NCBI GenBank assembly: GCA_028288315.1
Contig: JAQBNY010000224.1
Span: 1 to 6,293, forward strand
Direction: 5' to 3'
DNA from: Mucilaginibacter sp.
GTDB lineage: Bacteria; Bacteroidota; Bacteroidia; Sphingobacteriales; Sphingobacteriaceae
DNA length: 6,293 bases
Positions 1 through 5,420 of this stretch are shown here, in pieces. The first letter of the stretch is position 1, and each line of letters begins with the position of its first letter. The position numbers and the translations under genes are program-made. The notes under the pieces were generated by a model. That model had not been told where the DNA came from. It ran no database searches and saw only the letters and a list, made by a program, of their open reading frames with translations.

Positions 1-116
1 CACACTTTATTAGCCTTGGCCAGCAATACTTCGGCTATGCCTGACAGTACAGCCACCCACTCCAGCCATGTGGTAGCTTTTACCTGCTCAACAAACAGGT
101 TTATCCAGCTATGCAT
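1..116 (-). CDS. pnuT: PnuC/PnuT-family thiamine transporter, N-terminal part (runs off window)
   Basis: Only the first 38 codons and two further bases are present; the rest lies beyond the left edge. The readable peptide starts MHSWINLFVEQVKATTWLEW and continues with V-A-V-L-S-G-I-A-E-V-L-L-A-K-A-N-K-V. That is the amphipathic start and first membrane helix typical of PnuC-type transporters, with the characteristic W-L-E-W and a Lys-Asn pair after the helix. The ATG is three bases after the TAA of the receptor gene and in the same frame (TAA TCT ATG), so no longer start is possible and translational coupling is likely. In Bacteroidota, a PnuC paralogue behind a TPP-riboswitch-controlled TonB receptor is known as PnuT and moves thiamine across the inner membrane. 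The family call rests on a short segment. The thiamine specificity is inferred from the riboswitch and receptor; a nicotinamide riboside transporter is the alternative. Confidence 0.8.
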   Translation of the reverse strand, partial: MHSWINLFVEQVKATTWLEWVAVLSGIAEVLLAKANKV

Positions 117-119
117 AGA

Positions 120-2564
120 TTAAAAGCTTAAACTAACCGATGCCAGAAAATTCCGGGTCGCCTGCGGAAAGTAATAGTTATAGTTAACTACGTGGCCGCC
201 CTCAATATCAGGGTAGGTTGCGCCATTAGCCTCATATTTTTTACTGAAAATATTATTCACCAGTAAACCAAGTCCTATGTTTTTTACCGAGCTTATGCTG
301 AAGTTATATCGCAGCCTTACATCGCTTACAAAATAAGCTTGCAATTGGCGATTAGTTACATAGCTATTACTTGCCACTACCGGAAAAGCAGCCGGGTTGG
401 TGTTTGAGGTATTATCTAAATACTGACTGCTAACATACTTACTTACGAAAGCAAACTCGCTGCCTTTAAACGGCGAATAGCTAATTTCGCCTGATGCAAT
501 AAATGAGGGCGAAAAGGCAATGTCTGTTTTCTTCAAAGATATTTCGGCCTGGCTACCGTCATCATAATTGTCTAAAAACTGATTGTAGTTTTTTATCTTA
601 TTAGTGCTAACGGTTGCTGTTGCAGCGGCACTTAACTGTTTGGCTATTTTAACACGGCCATCAAACTCAATACCTGCACGGTAGCTGTTATCTACGTTTA
701 CGCGTGTTGCCGCCCCTACATCATTTAATGCACCGGTTAATATCAGTTGATTTTTGTACAGCATATAAAATCCATTAATACCTCCTTTAAATACATCGCC
801 GCTGGTACGATAGCCCGCCTCAAAATCTTTAAGGTTCTCGGGTTTCGGCCTGCTTTGCGGTGTAGAGTTGGTGTAATCATCCCGGTTGGGCTCGTGGTTA
901 CCTACCGCAAATGATGCATAAATATTATTGTGTTCATCAAGCTCATAAGTAATACCTGCTTTCGGATTAAAGAAATTTAGCGTAGCGCTTTGCTGCACAT
1001 TATTCAAATTTCTATCGAACCCTAAAAACGAGTAGTAAATGCGGCGATACTGCATATCGGCAAACAGGGTTACATCACCCAGCTTGTATTCGCCACGGCC
1101 AAATATGTTAAAATCGTTTTTGTTTGCATTGTCGCGGTAATACTCATAGTTTGGTGTAATGCCCGCGCTTTCTTTAGTGTACATTATGTTACCATAATGC
1201 GCGCCGGTATAACGGTTATAAGCACCGCCCAGTGTAAAGTTCAAATTACTTTCAGGCTGATATTTTAAGGCATAAGTTACGCCATAAAAATCGTTATTCA
1301 GCCAAAGGCGGCGAACCAGGTCTGTATTGGTAATGGCTGTTCCGCCGACAACTACGGGGGTTAAGCCGTAATCTGTTACTTTTGCGTCGGTCTTATATTC
1401 TTCATAATAGCCAAAGCCTTTGGTGTAATGCAGAGCGCCGCTAAAAGATACTTTATCAGATAATTTTTGATCATACAACAGTTGATAATGATTTTGCTGA
1501 TAATTATCTACCTGGTCTTTATAATAAGTACCATCGGGCATTAAACCCAGTTCGTTATAAGTGCGATTGTTGGGTATTGTATTATCGCTGATAATATAAT
1601 CAGGGATTCCGTTCCATGCCTGGTAAGTACGCTCTGTGCCTGAGAAAACATTGGCTCTCAACGTGCTGTTTTTACCATAGTAAGCACCACTCACAAAAAA
1701 CGATTTCAGATCAGATGATGCACGGTCGATGTATCCGTCAGATTTGATTCTTGACAAGCGGCCATCAACGCTGAATTTACCGCCTAACAAACCTGTACCT
1801 AAACTTACCGTGTTCTTTACGGTTCCATATGAACCTACAGTATTGTTGATATCTGCATATCCGGTATCGCGGCGGGTAGCAGTTTGGATATTGATACTAC
1901 CACCAAATGCACCTGCGCCATTTGTTGATGTACCTACACCGCGCTGCACTTGTATATTATTAACAGATGAAGCAAGATCTGGCAGATCTATAAAATATGA
2001 ACCCTGGCTTTCAGCATCATTCAAAGGTATGCCATTAATAGTCACATTCACCCGTGTGCCATCGCTCCCGCGTATGCGGATACCTGTATAGCCAACACCG
2101 GCACCGGCATCAGAGGTTACCACTACTGATGGGGTTTGGTTTAACAAATAAGGCATATCCTGTCCAAAGTTATTTTTCTCCAAATCCTTCTTGCTTAGGT
2201 TAGTAAATGCTGTTGGCGAGTTTTTACCCGCACGTGTAGCTGTTACTGTAACTTCTTCGGCATTGAATGTAGCGTTGCCGAGTGAAAAATTAACGGTTTT
2301 ATCTGCATTAACAGAAACAGTTTTTGTAATAGTTTGGTAACCAATAAAGGTTGCTTTTAATGTATAGCTGCTGGCTTTAACATTGGCTATGCGATAATAA
2401 CCGCTTGCGTCCGTTTGGGTATTTACAGCCGGATTTACCATGCTGATAGTTGCGCCAGGCAGTGTTTCGCCGGCTTGATTAGTGATTTTTCCGCTAATGG
2501 AAAACTGAGCCGATGCCAGAACAGGCAACAGGAGGGCGAAGAGCGCTGAAAGTAAATTTTTCAA
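120..2564 (-). CDS. TonB-dependent outer-membrane receptor, probably for thiamine (OMR1/OMthi type)
   Basis: This intact 814-residue protein would import a ligand through the outer membrane using TonB energy. Residues 1-19 are a signal peptide ending in A-S-A before Q20. Residues 21-96 form a carboxypeptidase-regulatory-like beta-sandwich (ISGKI near 23, LPGATI at 35-40, G55-Y56-Y57). A TonB-box-like EEVTVTATR lies at 103-111. The plug domain (about 113-228) has IRIRGSDG at 162-169, INGIPLND at 176-183 and GAGAFGGSINI at 216-226. The beta-barrel fills the rest and ends in an aromatic residue (SVSLSF), as expected for barrel insertion. The start is TTG at 2564: a TAA in the same frame at 2573-2571 rules out anything much longer, and the first internal Met (residue 42) would lose the signal peptide. 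No Shine-Dalgarno sequence is visible. Thiamine (or its phosphates) as substrate is inferred from the upstream TPP riboswitch and downstream PnuT-like gene; the protein alone does not show it. Confidence 0.93.
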   Translation of the reverse strand: MKNLLSALFALLLPVLASAQFSISGKITNQAGETLPGATISMVNPAVNTQTDASGYYRIANVKASSYTLKATFIGYQTITKTVSVNADKTVNFSLGNATFNAEEVTVTATRAGKNSPTAFTNLSKKDLEKNNFGQDMPYLLNQTPSVVVTSDAGAGVGYTGIRIRGSDGTRVNVTINGIPLNDAESQGSYFIDLPDLASSVNNIQVQRGVGTSTNGAGAFGGSINIQTATRRDTGYADINNTVGSYGTVKNTVSLGTGLLGGKFSVDGRLSRIKSDGYIDRASSDLKSFFVSGAYYGKNSTLRANVFSGTERTYQAWNGIPDYIISDNTIPNNRTYNELGLMPDGTYYKDQVDNYQQNHYQLLYDQKLSDKVSFSGALHYTKGFGYYEEYKTDAKVTDYGLTPVVVGGTAITNTDLVRRLWLNNDFYGVTYALKYQPESNLNFTLGGAYNRYTGAHYGNIMYTKESAGITPNYEYYRDNANKNDFNIFGRGEYKLGDVTLFADMQYRRIYYSFLGFDRNLNNVQQSATLNFFNPKAGITYELDEHNNIYASFAVGNHEPNRDDYTNSTPQSRPKPENLKDFEAGYRTSGDVFKGGINGFYMLYKNQLILTGALNDVGAATRVNVDNSYRAGIEFDGRVKIAKQLSAAATATVSTNKIKNYNQFLDNYDDGSQAEISLKKTDIAFSPSFIASGEISYSPFKGSEFAFVSKYVSSQYLDNTSNTNPAAFPVVASNSYVTNRQLQAYFVSDVRLRYNFSISSVKNIGLGLLVNNIFSKKYEANGATYPDIEGGHVVNYNYYFPQATRNFLASVSLSF

Positions 2565-2585
2565 AATATATTAAACAAATAAATT

Positions 2586-2631
2586 AGTTAAACCATCTGT
2601 TCGCCAGGGTAAAGCGGCAGTACACTTAACT
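2586..2631 (-). promoter_or_regulatory. Candidate expression-platform hairpin of the TPP riboswitch
   Basis: Between the aptamer and the receptor start, the minus-strand RNA can form a stem AGTTAA (2631-2626) with TTAACT (2591-2586). Shorter inner pairings are possible: CTG with CAG, and CGC with GCG. It is followed by an AT-rich run (AATTTATTTGTTTAA) rather than a clean U-tract, and it ends about 21 nt before the TTG start. It could act as a weak terminator or affect start-site access. An alternative pairing of GGTAA (2638-2634) with TTACC (2612-2608) would compete slightly with P1. Energies were not calculated, so this is a tentative call. Confidence 0.3.
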
Positions 2632-2635
2632 TGTT

Positions 2636-2855
2636 ACCTCTCCCTACGCCGGCATTACCCGGATCAGGTGCATGGGATTGAATTGTAGAGACACAATATC
2701 GTGTGTCTCGGTATGCGTTAAGACACAAAATATTGTGTCTCTACACGTTGGAAATTCAACTCCAATGGGTTTGATCTCAGCCTGTCTTTCAGTTTGGTAA
2801 AAACAATCTGCAGTTTGTTTTTTATTTGACCAAAGCAAGGCACCCCTTGAGAATT
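2636..2855 (-). ncRNA. TPP (thiamine pyrophosphate) riboswitch with an enlarged junction
   Basis: Read on the minus strand, the THI-box blocks appear in order. P1 is TTCTC (2853-2849) pairing with GAGAG (2642-2638). GGGGTGCC (2846-2839) supplies the P2 5' strand and the P3 start. CTGAGA is at 2780-2775. ACCC (2770-2767) closes P2. The P4/P5 core covers 2669-2641 and includes ACCTGATCC, GGTAATGCC and GCGTAGGGA. P3 is lengthened by an AT-rich arm (about 2838-2784), which TPP riboswitches tolerate. Unusually, about 97 nt separate the P2-closing ACCC from ACCTGATC, where only a few are normal; the insert carries the palindromic element at 2684-2745. The aptamer starts a few bases after the predicted transcription start and ends about 75 nt before the receptor gene, so it should repress thiamine uptake when TPP is bound. 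Identity is secure from the conserved blocks. Whether it still switches is unknown. Confidence 0.93.
2684..2745. repeat. 62-bp palindromic repeat element (MITE/REP-like) inside the riboswitch
   Basis: The ends are perfect 16-bp inverted repeats: TGTAGAGACACAATAT (2684-2699) and ATATTGTGTCTCTACA (2730-2745). Each half is also palindromic on its own: GAGACAC (2688-2694) with GTGTCTC (2703-2709), and AGACACAA (2721-2728) with TTGTGTCT (2733-2740). It therefore reads as two small hairpins, or as one long hairpin closed by the ends. Outside it, TTGAATT (2678-2684) can pair with AATTCAA (2753-2759), extending the arm. Sequences of the form GTAGAGACaCAA...TTGtGTCTCTAC are, from memory, a familiar dispersed repeat in Bacteroidota and some other phyla; copy number here cannot be checked. 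No coding capacity and no immediately abutting target duplication were seen. Confidence 0.8.
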
Positions 2856-2861
2856 ATTCGG

Positions 2862-2892
2862 CAAATATATAGGATATTTTGAAGTCTGCAAG
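2862..2892 (-). promoter_or_regulatory. Bacteroidota-type promoter of the thiamine-uptake operon
   Basis: On the minus strand the -7 element TATATTTG (2869-2862) matches TAnnTTTG exactly. A -33 element CTTG (2892-2889, consensus TTTG) lies 19 nt upstream, within the spacing known for the Bacteroidota primary sigma factor. The expected start site is around 2856, just before the P1 helix of the riboswitch, which supports the call. Confidence 0.7.
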
Positions 2893-2979
2893 TTGGAAAG
2901 TCAGTAAGGTCGGTAAGAAAAAAGCATCATTATAGCTTTTAAAGCACTTTCTGCCTTCCGAACTTTCGGACTTTCCGAC
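2892..2979. repeat. Imperfect inverted repeat of GTCGGAAA-like units between divergent promoters
   Basis: The left arm (2892-2920, beginning GTTGGAAAGTCAG) matches the reverse complement of the right arm (2948-2979, beginning GTCGGAAAGTCCG) at about 23 of 29 positions with one 3-nt gap. Both arms are built from degenerate 8-9-base units of the type GTCSGAAA(G), so the palindrome may have arisen from short tandem repeats in opposite orientation. An inner hairpin AAAAGC (2920-2925) / GCTTTT (2935-2940) sits in the middle. The element occupies nearly all the space between the divergent promoters. No function is evident. Confidence 0.6.
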
Positions 2980-2995
2980 TAAAACCATACTTTTG
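2964..2995 (+). promoter_or_regulatory. Bacteroidota-type promoter of aspS
   Basis: TACTTTTG at 2988-2995 matches the -7 consensus TAnnTTTG exactly. TTTC at 2964-2967, 20 nt upstream, is a weak match to the -33 TTTG and lies inside the right arm of the inverted repeat. The predicted start near 3001 would leave a leader of about 18 nt without a Shine-Dalgarno sequence, which is usual in this phylum. Confidence 0.6.
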
Positions 2996-3018
2996 CAAAC
3001 TTTTATAAATTAGTAACT

Positions 3019-4773
3019 ATGCTTAGAACTCATACCTGCGGACAATTAAATATCAGCAATTTAGGTGAAACAGTAACACTTTGCGGATGGGTGCAAAAAT
3101 CACGCGATCTGGGTGGCACTACCTTTATTGATGTACGCGATCGTTATGGTTTAACACAACTCGTTTTAAATACCGATACTGATGCAACCCTGCGCGAAGC
3201 TGGCCGACAGCTGGGTCGTGAGTTTGTTATTAAGGTTACCGGTACTGTGGTAGAGCGTTCTAACAAAAACACTAAGATACCAACCGGAGAAATTGAAATT
3301 ACGATTACCGAACTGGAAATTTTAAACTCCAGCAAAATACCTCCATTCCTTATTGAGGATGAAACAGACGGCGGCGAGGAACTGCGCGCTAAGTACCGCT
3401 ACCTTGACCTGCGCCGTAACCCTATACGTAATAACCTGGTTCTGCGCCACAAAATGGCACAGGAAATACGTAAGTATTTGGATGGACTGGACTTTATAGA
3501 AGTAGAAACTCCGGTACTTATCAAATCGACCCCGGAAGGTGCGCGCGATTTTGTGGTGCCAAGTCGCATGAATCCGGGCGAGTTTTACGCCCTGCCGCAA
3601 TCTCCGCAAACATTTAAGCAATTGCTTATGGTAAGCGGTTTCGACCGTTACTTTCAGATAGTGAAGTGCTTTAGGGATGAGGACCTACGTGCCGACCGCC
3701 AACCGGAGTTTACACAGATAGACTGCGAAATGTCTTTCATTACTCAGGAAGATATCCTGAATATTTTTGAGGGCTTAACCCGCCACTTATTTAAAACTGT
3801 AAAGGGTTTGGAGCTTGGCGATTTCCCTCGCATGCAATATGCCGACGCCATGCGTTTATACGGATCTGACAAGCCCGATACCCGTTTTGGGATGCAGTTT
3901 GTTGAGTTAAATGATATAGTTAAAGGCAAAGGTTTCAGCATTTTTGATAATGCCGAGCTGGTTGTTGGTATAAACGCTAAAGGTTGCGCCAACTATACCC
4001 GTAAACAAATTGATGAGCTAACTGAGTGGATGAAACGCCCGCAAATTGGCGCTACCGGTTTAATTTACTGCCGCCATAACGAGGATGGGACTTTAAAATC
4101 ATCAGTAGATAAATTTTATAACGAAGAAGAATTGGCCAAATGGTCTGCCGCTTTTGAAACAGAAAAGGGCGATTTGATATTGATACTGGCCGGGCAAACT
4201 GATAAAGTACGCAAACAACTAAATGAGCTTCGTTTAGAAATTGGCGGCCGTTTGGGCCTGCGCGATAAAAATACTTTTTCGCCGCTTTGGGTATTGGATT
4301 TCCCGCTGCTTGAGTGGGATGAGGAAACTGAACGTTACCATGCTATGCATCACCCGTTCACCTCACCTAAGCCGGAGGATATTGCACTACTGGATACCGA
4401 TCCTAAAAACGTGCGCGCCAATGCATACGATCTGGTAATAAATGGTACCGAAATTGGTGGTGGATCTATCCGTATCCATGACCGTGCTTTGCAATCATTA
4501 ATGTTTAAGCATCTGGGCTTTTCACCAGAGGAGGCACAAAAACAATTTGGCTTTTTAATGGATGCCTTTGAATATGGCGCGCCTCCGCATGGTGGTATCG
4601 CTTTCGGGTTTGACAGGCTTACCTCTATTTTTGCAGGATTAGATTCTATTCGTGATGTTATCGCTTTCCCTAAAAATAATTCGGGTCGTGATGTAATGAT
4701 AGATTCGCCATCAACCATTGCCGATGCGCAACTGAATGAATTAAAAATCAAAACAACCGTATCTCCTGCTTAA
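3019..4773 (+). CDS. aspS: Aspartyl-tRNA synthetase (bacterial type)
   Basis: This cytosolic class IIb enzyme charges tRNA-Asp with aspartate using ATP. At 584 residues it has the normal bacterial length and order. The N-terminal OB-fold anticodon-binding domain (about 1-110) includes GWVQKSRDLGG at 23-33. The catalytic domain begins with KYRYLDLRR at 125-133, then the STPEGARDF loop at 170-178 and QSPQTFKQLLM at 194-204. Motif 2 is CFRDEDLRADRQPEF at 217-231. The bacterial GAD insertion domain spans about 285-415. HHPFTSP is at 444-450, and motif 3 GGIAFGFDRL at 525-534 carries the ATP-binding arginine R533. In the RDLGG segment a leucine (L31) stands where non-discriminating AspRS usually has histidine; this suggests a tRNA-Asp-specific enzyme and a separate AsnRS in this organism (inference). 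The ATG at 3019 lies just behind its promoter and gives the standard N-terminus. All motifs are intact. Confidence 0.98.
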   Translation: MLRTHTCGQLNISNLGETVTLCGWVQKSRDLGGTTFIDVRDRYGLTQLVLNTDTDATLREAGRQLGREFVIKVTGTVVERSNKNTKIPTGEIEITITELEILNSSKIPPFLIEDETDGGEELRAKYRYLDLRRNPIRNNLVLRHKMAQEIRKYLDGLDFIEVETPVLIKSTPEGARDFVVPSRMNPGEFYALPQSPQTFKQLLMVSGFDRYFQIVKCFRDEDLRADRQPEFTQIDCEMSFITQEDILNIFEGLTRHLFKTVKGLELGDFPRMQYADAMRLYGSDKPDTRFGMQFVELNDIVKGKGFSIFDNAELVVGINAKGCANYTRKQIDELTEWMKRPQIGATGLIYCRHNEDGTLKSSVDKFYNEEELAKWSAAFETEKGDLILILAGQTDKVRKQLNELRLEIGGRLGLRDKNTFSPLWVLDFPLLEWDEETERYHAMHHPFTSPKPEDIALLDTDPKNVRANAYDLVINGTEIGGGSIRIHDRALQSLMFKHLGFSPEEAQKQFGFLMDAFEYGAPPHGGIAFGFDRLTSIFAGLDSIRDVIAFPKNNSGRDVMIDSPSTIADAQLNELKIKTTVSPA

Positions 4774-4793
4774 TTTTATCCGTTACAACTAAC

Positions 4794-5258
4794 ATGAAAA
4801 AACACATACTAATACTAAGTTTATTTTTAATAGCGTTTGCATCATGCAAAAAAGCAGCAACGTTTGATGCTGCCGCGCAAGCTGCTAAAGATGAAACTGC
4901 TATACAAGCCTATTTAGCCGCCAACCCAAACATATCTGCAACTAAAGACGCTAACGGTGTATATTACCAGGTAATTACTGAAGGTACAGGTGCTAACCCA
5001 ACCTCAAGCAATACTGTAACTGTAAACTACGTTGGCAAACTGTTAAATGGCACTCAGTTTGATGCCGGTACAGGTTTTAGAACTGCTTTAACCGCCGTTA
5101 TACCAGGCTGGACATATGGTGTACCACACGTTAAAGCCGGCGGCCGCATTTTGTTAATTATTCCTTCTGCTTTAGCGTATGGTAATCCTGGTCAAGGCTC
5201 AATCCCTCCAAACACAGTATTAGTTTTCACTATTGACTTGCTAAGCATCAATAACTAA
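4794..5258 (+). CDS. FKBP-type peptidyl-prolyl cis-trans isomerase, lipoprotein
   Basis: This 154-residue protein should catalyse Xaa-Pro cis-trans isomerisation and help fold envelope proteins in the periplasm. Residues 1-17 form a lipoprotein signal peptide with lipobox FASC and acylated Cys18, followed by Lys-Lys; I see no acidic surface-export signal after the Cys. A helical linker (about 25-60) leads into one FKBP domain (about 62-152). Residues matching the FKBP12 active site are Y79, F89, D90 (GTQFDAG), V102-I103, W106 (IPGW), Y129 (AYG) and F145. The loop GNPGQGSIPPN is one residue shorter than in FKBP12 and lacks the histidine there; this is common in bacterial homologues. The gene starts 20 bp after aspS with no promoter visible in the gap and is followed by a strong terminator, so it is probably co-transcribed with aspS. 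Its client proteins are unknown. Confidence 0.93.
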   Translation: MKKHILILSLFLIAFASCKKAATFDAAAQAAKDETAIQAYLAANPNISATKDANGVYYQVITEGTGANPTSSNTVTVNYVGKLLNGTQFDAGTGFRTALTAVIPGWTYGVPHVKAGGRILLIIPSALAYGNPGQGSIPPNTVLVFTIDLLSINN

Positions 5259-5278
5259 TATACATTTTCAAGATAATG

Positions 5279-5312
5279 AAAAAGCGCCTTGCATTCACAA
5301 GGCGCTTTTTTT
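5279..5312 (+). terminator. Rho-independent terminator of the aspS-FKBP unit
   Basis: A perfect 13-bp stem AAAAAGCGCCTTG (5279-5291) / CAAGGCGCTTTTT (5298-5310) closes a 6-nt CATTCA loop and runs into seven Ts (5306-5312). It begins 20 bp after the FKBP stop codon. The A-run on the other side would allow some termination on the opposite strand as well, but no gene converges here. Confidence 0.95.
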
Positions 5313-5393
5313 ATGCAGTTAGCAACCCAGACTAATTATGCCACTATATAATCCCCAAAAATGTGACGAATACTGCTTTTTAACTTTTATTAA

Positions 5394-5401
5394 TATATTT
5401 A
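5394..5401 (+). promoter_or_regulatory. Possible -7 element for the amidohydrolase gene
   Basis: TATATTTA differs by one base from TAnnTTTG and lies 19 bp before the ATG. No convincing -33 TTTG is found 19-21 nt upstream; only a T-rich stretch (5377-5389) is there. The preceding terminator means this gene needs its own promoter, and this is the best candidate in the roughly 108 bp of AT-rich spacer, which otherwise shows nothing recognisable. Confidence 0.3.
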
Positions 5402-5420
5402 GCCAACTAACTCTTGCACA

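Noticed and set aside
1729..2091. A 120-codon open frame on the plus strand
   Set aside because: It is antisense to the plug and early barrel of the TonB receptor, and its composition is that of a complement-strand shadow.
2684..2745. Possible CRISPR repeat or MITE with target-site duplication
   Set aside because: There is a single palindromic unit with no spacers, so it is not CRISPR. The bases directly abutting the two ends (GAAT and CGTT) do not match, so a classic adjacent duplication is absent; only the more distant TCAA(A/T)CCCAT pair is a candidate.
2644..2838. A 64-codon open frame on the minus strand between the promoter and the receptor gene
   Set aside because: It lies entirely within the riboswitch and its palindromic insert. 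Its peptide comes from translating the conserved RNA blocks and has no protein-like features.
2920..2940. AAAAGC/GCTTTT hairpin as a terminator
   Set aside because: It lies between two divergent promoters with no transcript arriving from either side, and it has a weak 6-bp stem.
4350..4751. A 133-codon open frame on the minus strand, and similar shorter frames at 3144-3335, 3322-3621, 3744-3992 and 4241-4438
   Set aside because: All are shadows of the well-supported aspS frame, with no domains or plausible start context.
4774..4793. Shine-Dalgarno site for the FKBP gene
   Set aside because: No purine-rich GGAGG-like sequence is present. The same is true ahead of the other genes, as expected in Bacteroidota.
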